Assembly (NCBI GenBank): GCA_903877385.1
Contig: CAIRDP010000061.1
Location: forward strand, 1 to 44,565
Length of the DNA stretch: 44,565 bases
Reading direction: 5' to 3'
DNA from: an uncultured Bacteroidales bacterium
Lineage (GTDB): Bacteria > Bacteroidota > Bacteroidia > Bacteroidales > FEN-979
Shown: positions 1-8,275 of the stretch, in pieces
How the letters are laid out: every line of letters starts with the position of its first letter
How positions within the stretch are numbered: position 1 is the stretch's first letter
Position numbers and translations under genes: made by a program
The notes under the pieces: model-generated
Database searches by the model: none
What the model was told of the DNA's origin: nothing
Seen by the model: the letters and a program-made list of their open reading frames with translations, nothing else

Positions 1-58
1 AGGACAGTGCGTAAAGAAGGTCGTGAGGAAGATCGCAAATAAGGGCGTAAGGGAGACA
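1..58. repeat. Family A repeat, copy A1 (partial at window edge)
   Basis: Purine-rich units of the CGTGA.GAAG type (CGTAAAGAAGGT, CGTGAGGAAGAT and similar) in 12-13 nt steps. The same units recur at seven other places in this window. The copy sits just downstream of the HEPN fragment on the minus strand and is cut by the window edge. Confidence 0.75.
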
Positions 59-82
59 GCCTTTTCTTCGTCAGTGTCTTCG

Positions 83-217
83 CTATTGTTTGCATTGCTT
101 ACGACTCATCGCTCGATGGTTTCCAGGCAGGGAACAAACCCGGGTCCCCGGGCGCAGAAGCAATTGAATAGCAGCAGAAAGATCATCCTTTGTGGCATCA
201 AGCCACGCTTCAGTCAT
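83..217 (-). pseudogene. HEPN-domain fragment (toxin remnant)
   Basis: A 44-residue frame begins MTEAWLDATKDDLSAAIQLL, which matches the start of HEPN toxins (Trp, then DDL, then a leucine-rich helix). Its ATG overlaps the stop of the upstream MNT gene (ATGACTGA at 217-210), the usual layout of MNT/HEPN operons. The frame stops after 44 residues, whereas HEPN proteins are about 110-140 residues. The C-terminal R-x(4-6)-H RNase motif is therefore absent. A family A repeat follows directly. I read it as a truncated, inactive toxin gene. That it is HEPN is inferred from the first 20 residues and the context only. Confidence 0.5.
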
Positions 218-440
218 TTGAGAGCGCTTTGGCTATCCGGACCTTGATTTTCAGTTTTCCTGAAAAGCTTTGAGGAATATAACTTTTATCAGTAGCGACC
301 AGCAGATCAATATCGCTATCCTTATCTGCCTGTCCGGTGGTATAGAGGCCGAATAAGATCACCTTACGCACACCCGAACCATCAAGTGCGCCAATGATCC
401 GGTTTTTCAATTGTTCATCAAAGTGACCCCTTTCTTCCAT
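210..440 (-). CDS. MNT-type minimal nucleotidyltransferase antitoxin, probably degenerate
   Basis: 76 residues. In MNT/HEPN systems the nucleotidyltransferase (antitoxin) AMPylates the HEPN RNase. The strand-turn motif is present as LFGLYTTG followed by DSDIDLLV, giving the metal-binding pair D43/D45. The canonical GS of the GSxxxG motif is GL here (L32 replaces Ser). The protein is also shorter than the usual 95-110 residues and lacks the segment that carries the third acidic residue. It overlaps the HEPN fragment by 8 nt. The substituted motif, the short length and the broken partner suggest a decaying module rather than a working one. Confidence 0.6.
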   Translation of the reverse strand: MEERGHFDEQLKNRIIGALDGSGVRKVILFGLYTTGQADKDSDIDLLVATDKSYIPQSFSGKLKIKVRIAKALSND

Positions 441-965
441 CGCTATTCATCTTTTTCTCTGCTTCCAATATAAAATTAGCAAAAAGAAATTGGTTTCAGG
501 TTTCAGCCTACGGCATTTTATGATAGTGAGCAGTAAGATCAAAAAGAGATTCTATCCCGAACAAGAAAAAGTTGTGACGGTTAAATGGATATCTCCGGTA
601 AAAGAACCATCCCAGGATCGGCTCAAACGCTCGCCGGGCAATGTGCTATATCCCACGAAAGATAAGAGTAAAAGTATAGTAATCGTTAATTGACAAAATC
701 TCCTCGAATGAAGGATTAGCATTTTATTGCCCATTCTTGCCAAAAAAAGTGTCGGAACCCTGAAATTGAAACCTTGCCACCGTAAAAGAAGCCAAATAAA
801 AAGGGAAAAGCACTAAAAAGAAACATCTCCAGTAACCCATCCGGATGCCATTAAACTGAAACTTCTGGCGTAAAGTGCAAAGGAAACCTGCACCATTGTG
901 ATTTTGTTCAACCCGGGCTTCAACTTGGGCAACGTGCTGCAAGAGGTCCTATTTATTATGGTGAG
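441..965. other. Gene-free stretch
   Basis: About 525 nt with no frame that looks like a known family. Short frames on both strands lack recognisable domains or start signals. I see no clear repeat of the A or B type here. Confidence 0.5.
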
Positions 966-1955
966 CTATTCTTTCAATCTTAGGTTGCCCTTATAAATCT
1001 TCATATTCTTTGCGGTCTCACTATATTTAGACCCTAATTGCTCAAATTGTAATTTGAAAGCGTTTGAGGTATTAATCAGGTCTGCGTACTTTTCTTCATA
1101 GCTTAAGACAATTAGCAATAATTCATTTTCTTGTTTATCTCTTTTCTTTGCTTTTAATGACTTGAAGGTCATCATATAAAAGTTCAAATAAAAAATGTTA
1201 AGATTACCAGATATATTTGATAAATTATTCTTTTGAGTTTTTAGCGCAGTTGATAGATTTGATTCTTCACGAATGAAAAACTCTTTTGTAGATGTAATAA
1301 TATCTTCTAGTTTTCCCTGCAATATCCTTGTTTCATGCAGATAGGTAATATATACATTTTTGGATTGGGATTCTAATTCTTTAATGTATCCTGCCCCATA
1401 CAACAAATTATAATAATCGTTATCAATAACATATGGTCTATTTAAGTAACTAACAGATTCATACAACTTCTCAGATTCAATTTTTTCTATTCTGGCTGCA
1501 TCACTGTTACTTTCAAATTTAAGATTTTGTAATTCGTATGGTTGTTTCTTGATATTGTCAATAAAATGAGTGAAATGGTCTCCCTGTCTGTCGATATAAG
1601 CAGTTAATGAAATAACTCTGTCATAAAAGTATTTTGTCAATGCCTTGTAAGCTCTTATTATTTCATTCCTTTTATTCTTCTCAGTCCACCAGTAAGTCAA
1701 TATAGCAAATAATAATCCTATAATTGTAGCGATTTGAGCAATAAAGTCTATGAAGTCGAAATTGTCAGCTTGTTGATTGCAGCAATTGTTATTAATGGTA
1801 ATTGAGTTTTTGTTATTACCGGTTTTGTCAGCCAATAATGTATCCTTTTTATTCAAAAACTGAGCTAATATGTCATTCTGCTGTTTTAACGTATTGTTAA
1901 TTTCAAAACAGCATTCTTCTTGCGGTGTATATGATACATCAGCAAAAGTTAGCAA
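966..1955 (-). CDS. Single-pass membrane protein of unknown function
   Basis: 329 residues from a TTG start at 1955. Residues about 66-92 form a hydrophobic segment (IAQIATIIGLLFAILTYWW) followed by a positively charged stretch. The rest is Lys/Glu/Asn-rich and predicted helical, probably cytosolic. The frame stays open upstream of 1955 and encodes a good signal-peptide core (NRFYFTGILFLTSLLTFA) but has no ATG before a stop at 2024. An ATG at 2043 (MSYGALLDNQ) lies in another frame, joined only by a one-base shift in a run of nine A (2007-2015). The true N-terminus may therefore be longer. Composition is more AT-rich than the core genes. I do not recognise the family. Confidence 0.6.
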   Translation of the reverse strand: MLTFADVSYTPQEECCFEINNTLKQQNDILAQFLNKKDTLLADKTGNNKNSITINNNCCNQQADNFDFIDFIAQIATIIGLLFAILTYWWTEKNKRNEIIRAYKALTKYFYDRVISLTAYIDRQGDHFTHFIDNIKKQPYELQNLKFESNSDAARIEKIESEKLYESVSYLNRPYVIDNDYYNLLYGAGYIKELESQSKNVYITYLHETRILQGKLEDIITSTKEFFIREESNLSTALKTQKNNLSNISGNLNIFYLNFYMMTFKSLKAKKRDKQENELLLIVLSYEEKYADLINTSNAFKLQFEQLGSKYSETAKNMKIYKGNLRLKE

Positions 1956-2170
1956 TGATGTTAGAAATAAAATTCCTGTAAAATAAAATCTATTCGTAAT
2001 TGTGTCTTTTTTTTTGGTTGTCTAATAATGCTCCATAACTCATTTATAACATCAACCTTTATTATCCTGGTTGCAACTCAAGTGAGTTCCAGTAGGCGAG
2101 GTGTCATAGCGTGTTATATTTTTTCACTTGTTCAGAGTTATTCTTTTCACCAGATAACATTCAACTGTGA

Positions 2171-2338
2171 CGGCCAGTTTATGATATTGTATTGGAAATC
2201 AAAGTTTATCCCGATTTTGAATCCATTGTTGGAATCGGTTTTATTTGGAAAGAGGATAAGTCCGTTGAACTTTGGGTCCATCTTGAAAATCCCGATCATT
2301 TCGTTTGTATAATCTTCCGGCACAAGTTAAAGGAATAA
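2171..2338 (+). other. Possible protein-coding remnant
   Basis: A 55-codon open stretch without an ATG. It reads like real protein (EIKVYPDFESIVGIGFIW, then ELWVHLENPDHF) and ends in TAA at 2336-2338. It has balanced composition and no obvious homologue that I can name. It may be the 3' remnant of a lost gene. The rest of the 2044-2473 gap holds nothing I can support. Confidence 0.2.
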
Positions 2339-2473
2339 TCAGGTCTTATAATGCCAGATTTATCAGATTAAACTGCTTTTCTCCAAACGGCATAATGCGA
2401 GCGTATGAACCTGGGGTTTGGTATAAACGTATCAATAGAGGATAAGGGAAAGCGTGTAATTGAAGAAAAGAGA

Positions 2474-3004
2474 TTATTCCTTTTGCTTGGCTTTAAAAGT
2501 TATTTCGTGAAAGAAATCATCAAGATTAAAGAAGATAATACCTCCCATTTTTTTTAATTCAGCTGATGCTTGACTCCAAAAATACAATTCAACATTCCAA
2601 CCTTTTTTTAGACATCGTTGTAAGGTTGGAACATAATCTCGGTCACCAGCTATAATTGCAATAGTACCAGGTTCCTTATTATCTTCCAAAGTATCACGTA
2701 TTGAGTTGCTTAATTCAGCATCAACCCCCTTTTCTTTTCCCGAAAAGGTGTTTCTATCAAAAATACGCGGAGTTACTCCTAATTTTATTAATTTATCCCA
2801 AAGTAAATCGTTCTGTGGAGGGCGTGAGCCGACTAAAACTGTCTCCATGAGTTTGCGTCCATTCCTTACCTTTTCCAGGAGTTCTCCATAATTGATGCGA
2901 ACTCGAATAACAAGTTCGTCATCAAAAAAATATTTTTCTCTTGCAACCCGTTGAGCTTCAATGAAAATATTAGAATTATCGATGAATAAATGCAGTCCGT
3001 TCAT
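2474..3004 (-). CDS. NYN-domain (LabA/DUF88-like) PIN-fold protein
   Basis: 176 residues covering one complete NYN domain. These are PIN-fold, metal-dependent nucleases thought to act on RNA. The acidic cluster is visible: D9 in FIDNSN, D95 in KGVDAEL and D121/D123 in AGDRDYVP, all at the expected places on the central sheet. No other domain, signal peptide or membrane segment is seen. It stands alone in the accessory region between the membrane protein gene and the broken sugar dehydrogenase, with its own promoter-like TACTTTTG upstream. NYN proteins are often found in accessory or defence settings. The cellular target cannot be read from the sequence. Confidence 0.85.
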   Translation of the reverse strand: MNGLHLFIDNSNIFIEAQRVAREKYFFDDELVIRVRINYGELLEKVRNGRKLMETVLVGSRPPQNDLLWDKLIKLGVTPRIFDRNTFSGKEKGVDAELSNSIRDTLEDNKEPGTIAIIAGDRDYVPTLQRCLKKGWNVELYFWSQASAELKKMGGIIFFNLDDFFHEITFKAKQKE

Positions 3005-3032
3005 TGTGATCGAATATTTTAGGATTAAAAGA

Positions 3033-3040
3033 CAAAAGTA
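3033..3040 (-). promoter_or_regulatory. Putative -7 box of the NYN gene
   Basis: TACTTTTG on the minus strand fits the Bacteroidota TAnnTTTG element, about 30 nt upstream of the ATG. No good TTG is seen at the -33 distance. Confidence 0.4.
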
Positions 3041-3105
3041 GATAAAATAATTATCTTAAAATAAAAATGATGTTTTTATTCTATGCAAACCCAAGGTAAG
3101 AACGG

Positions 3106-3954
3106 TCAGGACACGGTATGAGTTCTCAACGATCTTGGTGTCTCCGATTCGATGGGGCGATCCCTCACGGTGAGCGGGAAATATTTGGGATTGAGTACTT
3201 CGCGCAGAAATTTTTCGACCCTTTCGCGGGCGATGGACTCGCAGCCCGAACGCACCCTCCAGAAATCGCGGATGCTGGCCACATATTGCTTTCCGGGCAT
3301 CACCCGTTCAAAGCTGTGGGCGAGCAGAGGAATTTCTTTAATTCTCCTGTTAGCAAAGGCCTTTTTTAGGATGGGCCAAGCCACGAATTCAGTGGTGCCC
3401 GGGGCAACTGTAGTTTCAATGAGCACAAGGCAATTGGGCTGGATTTTCTCACCGATGGTACGCATGGTATCCTCGAGGGCAGCCATATCTGCTTCACCAC
3501 TCTTCATATTTCCAAGTTCCTTCTTGGCGAAGTCACATTGTACATCAACTACCACACAGTCGGCCAATTGAAGGCAGTCGCTATTATACGTCGCCACAAA
3601 GGTTTTGTCATCGAGCACACAGCGTTTGATTAAAACATCAACCTCAGGATCCTATGCCTTAACCGGTGATTCCCCACGGTTAATCAAAGGAATCTTCCAT
3701 AAAGAACGGGAAGAAGGGCGCTGGCACCCAATCACGAATTTTGACTTCTTTCCGTTTGCATCTTTGGTGTCAGCCACAATAGCGGCCATCACGGCACCTA
3801 CAAAACCGAGGCCCATCACAACAACGATTTCTTTGTTTTCGCTGCGTGCCTGTTGCACAAGTTCTGCAATGCGGTTTAATTCATTTTGGTAGTCTGCTAT
3901 AACCGGGAGTGGGAAGGATTCTCCGGAGGGGCTAATTGAGAAGGTTGGGTTCAT
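3106..3954 (-). pseudogene. Nucleotide-sugar dehydrogenase pseudogene (UDP-glucose/UDP-ManNAc dehydrogenase family)
   Basis: This frame encodes the N-terminal part of a UDP-sugar 6-dehydrogenase, an enzyme that makes uronic acids for polysaccharides. It shows the NAD-binding motif VVVMGLGFVGAVMA, the IETTVAPGTTEF segment and the SFERVMPGKQ segment. Three lesions are present. An in-frame TAG at 3652-3654 separates residues SPVKA and DPEVDVLI. A frameshift near 3130 turns the expected ETTKIVENSYR into ETPRSLRTH. The central helix and the C-terminal UDP-binding domain are missing, since only about 280 of 430 or more residues remain. It lies next to the winged-helix protein that usually accompanies such genes in Bacteroidota, so this is the wreck of a polysaccharide locus. 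Confidence 0.85.
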
Positions 3955-4092
3955 GTTTTATGTTTGTCGGGTTGGTCGCTTTTTTTTCTTCAATTATTGA
4001 AATGTGGGTATTTGTTCTTAATAATGTTCATCCGATGTTCTCTTAAACCAAAGGAATAAAGTGATTGGATAATTTCAGGAAACATGATTTCG

Positions 4093-4647
4093 TTAATTGA
4101 GGTCCCAAAGGAGTAACCACTCATTTGATTTTATGTTTTCTGTCTTCAGATCAACGGGCTTATAAATGTTATGTGTTATACTTCGTCCAATGCTTTTTTC
4201 AACCTTTTCAACTAGTTGATTAAGATTTGTTACATTTATTTTGTCTCCAATCAAGATGATCTCTAACGGCCCCTTATTAAGTCCTTGTGAAAGAGGACCC
4301 GTGAGGTAGACTTGATAAACATTCCCAAGTTTTTGAATGACTTTTTCCAAAATCTGATCAAAGCCCAGTTGTTTATGAATAACCTCATTGATAAGTGAGT
4401 ACAAAGGATGTTTTTTATTTGCCCTGTAAATCTTCTTGTTTTTATCCAGATAGGATTCAAGCATCCCGGCCGCCTCAAAGCGATTCAGTTCAATGCGGAT
4501 GGCATTGGAAGATTCTCCGAATTCTTCCTCAAGACCTCTGAGGTAACCTTTTGAATCAGGATTCAGGAACATCCGGTAAAGCAATTTAATTCTTGTTTTG
4601 TTGGTGATTAAGGTCTCAAGCATTGGACTATGTGTTATGAAGTTCAT
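4093..4647 (-). CDS. Winged-helix regulator with degenerate nucleotidyltransferase-like domain
   Basis: 184 residues. Residues about 8-85 form an ArsR-like winged helix (MLETLITNKTRIKLLYRMF, then GESSNAIRIELNRFEAAGML, a recognition helix). Residues about 95-180 resemble a minimal nucleotidyltransferase fold, but the GS motif reads TGPLSQG and the acidic pair is not evident. It is therefore probably a regulatory or binding domain. Proteins of this layout commonly lie at the head of capsule or O-antigen loci in Bacteroidota, beside nucleotide-sugar dehydrogenases, as here. The gene itself looks intact although its neighbour is broken. A family A repeat lies just upstream. The target promoter is unknown. 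Confidence 0.75.
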   Translation of the reverse strand: MNFITHSPMLETLITNKTRIKLLYRMFLNPDSKGYLRGLEEEFGESSNAIRIELNRFEAAGMLESYLDKNKKIYRANKKHPLYSLINEVIHKQLGFDQILEKVIQKLGNVYQVYLTGPLSQGLNKGPLEIILIGDKINVTNLNQLVEKVEKSIGRSITHNIYKPVDLKTENIKSNEWLLLWDLN

Positions 4648-4654
4648 AATTATA

Positions 4655-4700
4655 ATCGTAAGTGAAAAAGTAAGGAAGTTGGTGAAGAAGGTCGTAAAAT
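4655..4700. repeat. Family A repeat, copy A2 (short)
   Basis: A few purine-rich family A units (GTAAGTGAAAAAG, GTAAGGAAG, GTGAAGAAGGTCGTAAA) immediately upstream of the winged-helix gene. The inverted right arm is not evident, so this copy looks partial. Confidence 0.6.
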
Positions 4701-5272
4701 GGCCTTTAGTCTTTATGGCTTCGCCCTTTCAGTCACAGGGACTTAGCTAAATCGGAAATCGTGAATCGTAATTCGAGAATCGAATTACAGTTTAATCAAG
4801 CAGGCAGTTTGGTTTTGGGCAATTCATTAGCCGGGGAAATTGTCCCCGGATTTAATCTCCATAACATTTCCTCAACTGTAGGCACATTCCTGAAAATCAA
4901 TGAAAAGACCTGGTACCCGTGAGATTGATGCATTAATAACAGCTTACTTGGATAACAAATTTACTCACTTGTTTTGAAAAGCAATAATTCGCAGGCTAAA
5001 TAATCCTGAAATATGGTTTTGATAGGTCAATATCTGCCTAACTGGGCATTTCATAAATAGCTAAAAATCAGGAATAAAGTAAATTATGTTAAGGTCGTAA
5101 AACATAAGTATGACGAAGAATATTAACATAAGTTATAGGAAAGGACATGTAGAGTTAAACTTGAGTAAATATATCCTCATTAACCTCTTTTACAACCCCA
5201 TTTATTGCCAACTTCTTCTTTTTTTACTTGCTACGCAACCCTTTTGAATTTAAACTGGTCTATATGTGGATA
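4701..5272. other. Gene-free stretch with one hairpin
   Basis: No convincing gene. A hairpin CCGGGGA/TCCCCGG with a 5-nt loop lies at 4831-4849, followed by ATTTAAT. It could be a transcription terminator, but no gene points into it closely. Short echoes of ATCGTGAATCGTAATTC occur near 4757-4790. The IS21 element begins at the right edge. Confidence 0.4.
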
Positions 5273-5343
5273 TGCCGACCAAATTGACCACCCTGTGCCG
5301 ATTCATTTTACCGACCTTCTGCCGATATAGTTTGACCACCCCA
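5273..5343. repeat. IS21 left-end multiple terminal repeats
   Basis: TGCCGACCAAATTGACCACC at 5273-5292 and a diverged copy TGCCGATATAGTTTGACCAC at 5320-5339, with a partial TGCCGATT between them. These are likely IstA binding sites. Confidence 0.75.
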
Positions 5344-5407
5344 CTTCTGCATTCTTAAGAAAGAACATTTTCTTGTTTTTTTAGGCGTTATACAAAATTA
5401 GACGGTT

Positions 5408-6163
5408 TTATATTGTTTCAACATCTTCTGTGATTTTATATTTCAGGGATTTGCGCAGTGATTCTCCCAGGAGTTCTATCCGGTGAGCATCATGAACGAT
5501 CCGGTCAAGGATGGCGTCCGCCACGGTTTGTTCCCCGATTACCTCGTACCATTGAGCCACTGGTAATTGTGATGTAATGATCGTTGAACGGTTCCCGTGA
5601 CGGTCCTCGATGATTTCCATTAGCACCGATCTTCCATATCCATCCATTGGCTGCAAGCCGAAGTCATCAAGGATCAGAAGATCCTGCCGTTCTATTTTAG
5701 CGATCTCCCGGATATAAGATCCGTCTGCCTTGGCCATCTTCAGCCTTGAAAAAAGTTTGGTTGCATTTGCATACAGAACTTTGTACCCGAGAGTGCAGGC
5801 CTGGTTTCCTATGGCAGATGCGATGTAACTCTTACCAATACCGGTGCTGCCGGTGATAAGCAGGTTCTCTTTGCGTTGAATAAAGGTACATTCAGCAAGC
5901 CTCATTAATTGATTTTTATCGAGATTACGATCGATATCAAAGTGCAACTGTTCGACATTGGCCTTGTACCGGAACCGGGCATTGCGCATTTGCCGTTCTA
6001 TGCGGCGATTGTTGCGATCATCCCACTCTGAGTCGATCAGGATGGAGACCATTTCATCATTGGTTACTTTCTCCAGATTGCCATTTTCCATGCTTGTACG
6101 GAAGGCCCTAACCATGCCAAAGAACTTCATCTGTCTCATTTTTTGTAGCGTTTGTTCATTCAT
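5408..6163 (-). CDS. istB: IS21-family helper ATPase IstB
   Basis: 251 residues from the ATG at 6163, which gives the classical start MNEQTLQKMRQMKFFGM. IstB is the DnaA/DnaC-like AAA+ ATPase that loads on target DNA and activates the IstA transposase. Walker A is GSTGIGKS (residues 105-112) and Walker B is LLILDDFG (D166, D167). The arginine-rich N-terminal helix typical of IstB precedes them. It lies 76 nt downstream of istA with a hairpin between the two genes. The open frame runs further upstream, but that extension is out of line with the family and crosses the hairpin, so I prefer the 6163 start. Confidence 0.93.
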   Translation of the reverse strand: MNEQTLQKMRQMKFFGMVRAFRTSMENGNLEKVTNDEMVSILIDSEWDDRNNRRIERQMRNARFRYKANVEQLHFDIDRNLDKNQLMRLAECTFIQRKENLLITGSTGIGKSYIASAIGNQACTLGYKVLYANATKLFSRLKMAKADGSYIREIAKIERQDLLILDDFGLQPMDGYGRSVLMEIIEDRHGNRSTIITSQLPVAQWYEVIGEQTVADAILDRIVHDAHRIELLGESLRKSLKYKITEDVETI

Positions 6164-6196
6164 TTTTATAGGTTTTAAGGTGAATAATATCCGATG

Positions 6197-6226
6197 CCTG
6201 GACCCGGAACAGAGCCCGAGTCCAGG
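6197..6226 (-). promoter_or_regulatory. Hairpin in the istA-istB gap
   Basis: CCTGGACCCGG (6197-6207) can pair with CCGAGTCCAGG (6216-6226), 11 bp with one mismatch and an 8-nt loop. It lies 34 nt before the istB start, so it could modulate the relative output of IstB. Confidence 0.5.
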
Positions 6227-6239
6227 TACCGGAGAGATT

Positions 6240-7802
6240 TTATCGGTAATAATTTTTACCACGGATATTATTATGCGGAGGTAATGGCTGATCATTGCCG
6301 GGTTCCGTCTCATCTGTGTTCCCGTCAAGGCCACGTTCAAGGATTGCCCGGATGGTCTGGTACCCGTAATCGCCATATTGGAGTGCACGGCGGCAGGCAT
6401 TGTTAAGACGCTCTTTTCCAACACGCGCAGCAAAACTCAACACGCCCTGGCACGAGCGGTAAGTCTGTTCCGGATGCTGGCGGGTATTCAGCAACTCAAT
6501 GATGTATTGCTTTGTTTCAGGGCCGATCTCTTCTGCTCGTTCGATAAACTTATTTGGATTCCAGTCGCTCATGTACCGGTGCTTAGAAGCCAGGTGTTCA
6601 ATGACCGTCGTATAGCCATAGGGTTGCCGGTTGCGGTTGTGTATGGCAATGCGTTCATAGCGATGATATACTTCAACAACGCTCTGGCTGTACAAAAGTG
6701 TTACCTTCTTGCCTATGTAGTGATACGGAACGCTGTAAAAATGTTTGTCTTCACTGAGGTTGACGTAATTGTTCTTCATGACCGTAACGATAAGGCGGTG
6801 TTTGAGTTCGTACTTGTGAGCGGCCAAAGGATGTAGCGTTTGACGCTCGGTTTCTTCAAACAACTGCCTGCGGCTGAACGGCCTGTTCTGCAACAACCGG
6901 TTGTTGTGTTCCTCCAGGGCTGCACCGATGGACTGGTTGATTAGTTCCAGGCTGGAATAGACTCGTTCCTTTACAGTGCCGTAAATCGTGCGATAGATGA
7001 TCTTTACAGCGCCTTCAACCAGTGCTTTGTACTTGGGCTTGTATGGCGCCGCGGGCAGCGCAGACATCGTGTAATGGCTTACAAAGTCACGGAATGCCTC
7101 GTTGAGGGTTGGCTCGTAACGGTTCCCCTTTATCACGGCTGACTTCAGATTGTCCGTGACAATGGCATTTGGAACACCTCCGAAGTAATACAGAGCATTC
7201 TCACAGGAACCGATGAAGTCTTCTTTCTTTTGACTATAACTGGCTTCTACATAGGTTAACTGGCTAGCACCAAGGATGGCAACAAAAACCTCAACAGGAA
7301 CCATCTCCCCGCTTTCAGGGTCAACGATATGCAGCTTTTGTCCAGCATAATCCACATACATCTTCTCCCCGGCCTTATGCTCCATATGCATTACCGGGTT
7401 GCGTACCTTCAGCCATTTGAGGTAATACCCCTTAAATTGTGACACACGGTAACCATCTGGATTAAGCGCGATGTATTGCTGCCACAGTTTTCCCTTGGTG
7501 TTTTCCCTGTGCTTCAGGGCTTTCTCCATCCCCGGGAAAAACGCTACTGCAGCGATATAACGGGGATCATTTTCGACATAATGGCGTGGAACCATGTCCA
7601 TGAAGAACTGCTCCAACTCCGTATCGCTCATCAGTTCAAGCTCCTGTGGGGACTTGTCCGAGGCCAGGAATAGCCTGATATATTTTTTAACACTGTTGCG
7701 GGGAAGATCTGTCCGATCCCCAATAGACTGCTTGCTTACACCTTCGGTGTATAGCCTGATAATGTTTCTCACCTTGCTCATAACAATTAGTTTATTTGAC
7801 AT
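6240..7802 (-). CDS. istA: IS21-family transposase IstA
   Basis: 520 residues, full length. An N-terminal helix-turn-helix (about residues 8-45, GVSKQSIGDRTDLPRNSVKK) is followed by an integrase-type RNase H core. The DDE triad can be assigned to D151 (YVDYAG), D217 (VTDNLK) and E263 (ALVEGAVK), followed by the C-terminal beta-barrel (YSVPYHYIGKKVTLLYSQ). It catalyses cut-and-join of the IS ends with IstB. The ATG at 7802 gives MSNKLIVMSKVRNIIRLY, the usual start. The right-end repeats lie 70-165 nt upstream, so the promoter probably overlaps transposase-binding sites. Confidence 0.93.
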   Translation of the reverse strand: MSNKLIVMSKVRNIIRLYTEGVSKQSIGDRTDLPRNSVKKYIRLFLASDKSPQELELMSDTELEQFFMDMVPRHYVENDPRYIAAVAFFPGMEKALKHRENTKGKLWQQYIALNPDGYRVSQFKGYYLKWLKVRNPVMHMEHKAGEKMYVDYAGQKLHIVDPESGEMVPVEVFVAILGASQLTYVEASYSQKKEDFIGSCENALYYFGGVPNAIVTDNLKSAVIKGNRYEPTLNEAFRDFVSHYTMSALPAAPYKPKYKALVEGAVKIIYRTIYGTVKERVYSSLELINQSIGAALEEHNNRLLQNRPFSRRQLFEETERQTLHPLAAHKYELKHRLIVTVMKNNYVNLSEDKHFYSVPYHYIGKKVTLLYSQSVVEVYHRYERIAIHNRNRQPYGYTTVIEHLASKHRYMSDWNPNKFIERAEEIGPETKQYIIELLNTRQHPEQTYRSCQGVLSFAARVGKERLNNACRRALQYGDYGYQTIRAILERGLDGNTDETEPGNDQPLPPHNNIRGKNYYR

Positions 7803-7874
7803 TTATGATTTGTTAATAACAAGTCAACATAATCATAAATGCCTGCCTTAAAGCAAGGAAAATATCGTTCTTAA

Positions 7875-7968
7875 GGGGTGGTCAATTTGGATCGGCAGGG
7901 GGTGGTCAATATGCTCCGGCGCAAACCGATTTTTATATCGGCAAAGGGGTGGTCAATTTGGATCGGCA
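7875..7968. repeat. IS21 right-end multiple terminal repeats
   Basis: A perfect direct repeat begins GGGGTGGTCAATTTGGATCG at 7875-7897 and again at 7946-7968 (23 bp each). A third, shorter GGGGTGGTCAATATG lies at 7899-7913. These are inverted relative to the left-end set. Confidence 0.85.
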
Positions 7969-8000
7969 GAGACTGGTCAAAAGGGCTGGTTTATCCAGGT

Positions 8001-8275
8001 AGTACGTGATGAAGGTCGTGAAGAAGTACGTGACGGTAGTACGTGAAGAAGGTCGTGAGGAAGGTCGTGAAGAAGAACGTAACGGTAGTAAGTGAGGAAG
8101 GACGTGAAGAAGAACGTAACGGTAGTACGTAAAGAAGGACGTGAAGAAGTGCGGATTACAATTACGTTTTATCGTTACGAATTACCATCACGTTTTATCG
8201 TTACGATTTACCATCACGATTTACCCTTACGTATTATCGTCACGAATTACCATCACGATTTACCCTTATCAGTTT
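8001..8275. repeat. Family A repeat, copy A3 (longest, both arms)
   Basis: The left arm (8001-8150) consists of 12-13 nt units such as GGTCGTGAGGAA, GGTCGTGAAGAA and GAACGTAACGGT. The centre is GTGCGGATTACAATTACG. The right arm (8163-8275) consists of 13 nt units such as GTTACGATTTACC and ATCACGTTTTATC, which are the inverted complement of CGTGATGGTAA-type units. The arms can fold back imperfectly. The copy starts about 30 nt past the IS21 right end and runs into the 3' end of the DUF4143 ATPase gene. Confidence 0.85.

Larger units (their letters stand above)
5273..7968 (-). mobile_element. Complete IS21-family insertion sequence
   Basis: About 2.7 kb carrying istA and istB in the usual order on the minus strand. 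The tips match as inverted repeats in the TG...CA style of IS21: TGCCGACCAAATTGACCACC at the left and GGTGGTCAATTTGGATCGGCA at the right, differing by one inserted base. Extra subterminal copies of the same motif lie inside both ends, as is typical for this family (multiple terminal repeats). No clear target-site duplication is visible: left flank GTGGATA, right flank GAGACTG. Either the exact ends are slightly off or the flanks have changed. Both genes look intact, so the element could be active. Confidence 0.85.

Noticed and set aside
490-942. Short frames on both strands in the 441-965 gap
   Set aside because: No family resemblance, no promoter or consistent composition. Possibly remnants, but not supportable.
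2028-2312. 94-codon plus-strand frame in the gap after the membrane protein
   Set aside because: The more protein-like reading in this stretch is in another frame (2171-2338). This one is hydrophobic noise.
4900-4977. 25-codon frame MKRPGTREIDALITAYLDNK... in the gap before IS21
   Set aside because: Reads like a protein fragment, but it is too short and isolated to call.
5254-7978. ACTGGTC on both sides of the IS21 element as a target duplication
   Set aside because: It lies 12 nt outside the left tip and 3 nt outside the right tip, so it would not give TG...CA ends.
8001-8275. CRISPR array suspicion for family A repeats
   Set aside because: Units are 12-13 nt, contiguous and variable, with inverted arms. 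There are no constant 24-37 nt repeats separated by unique spacers, and no cas genes.
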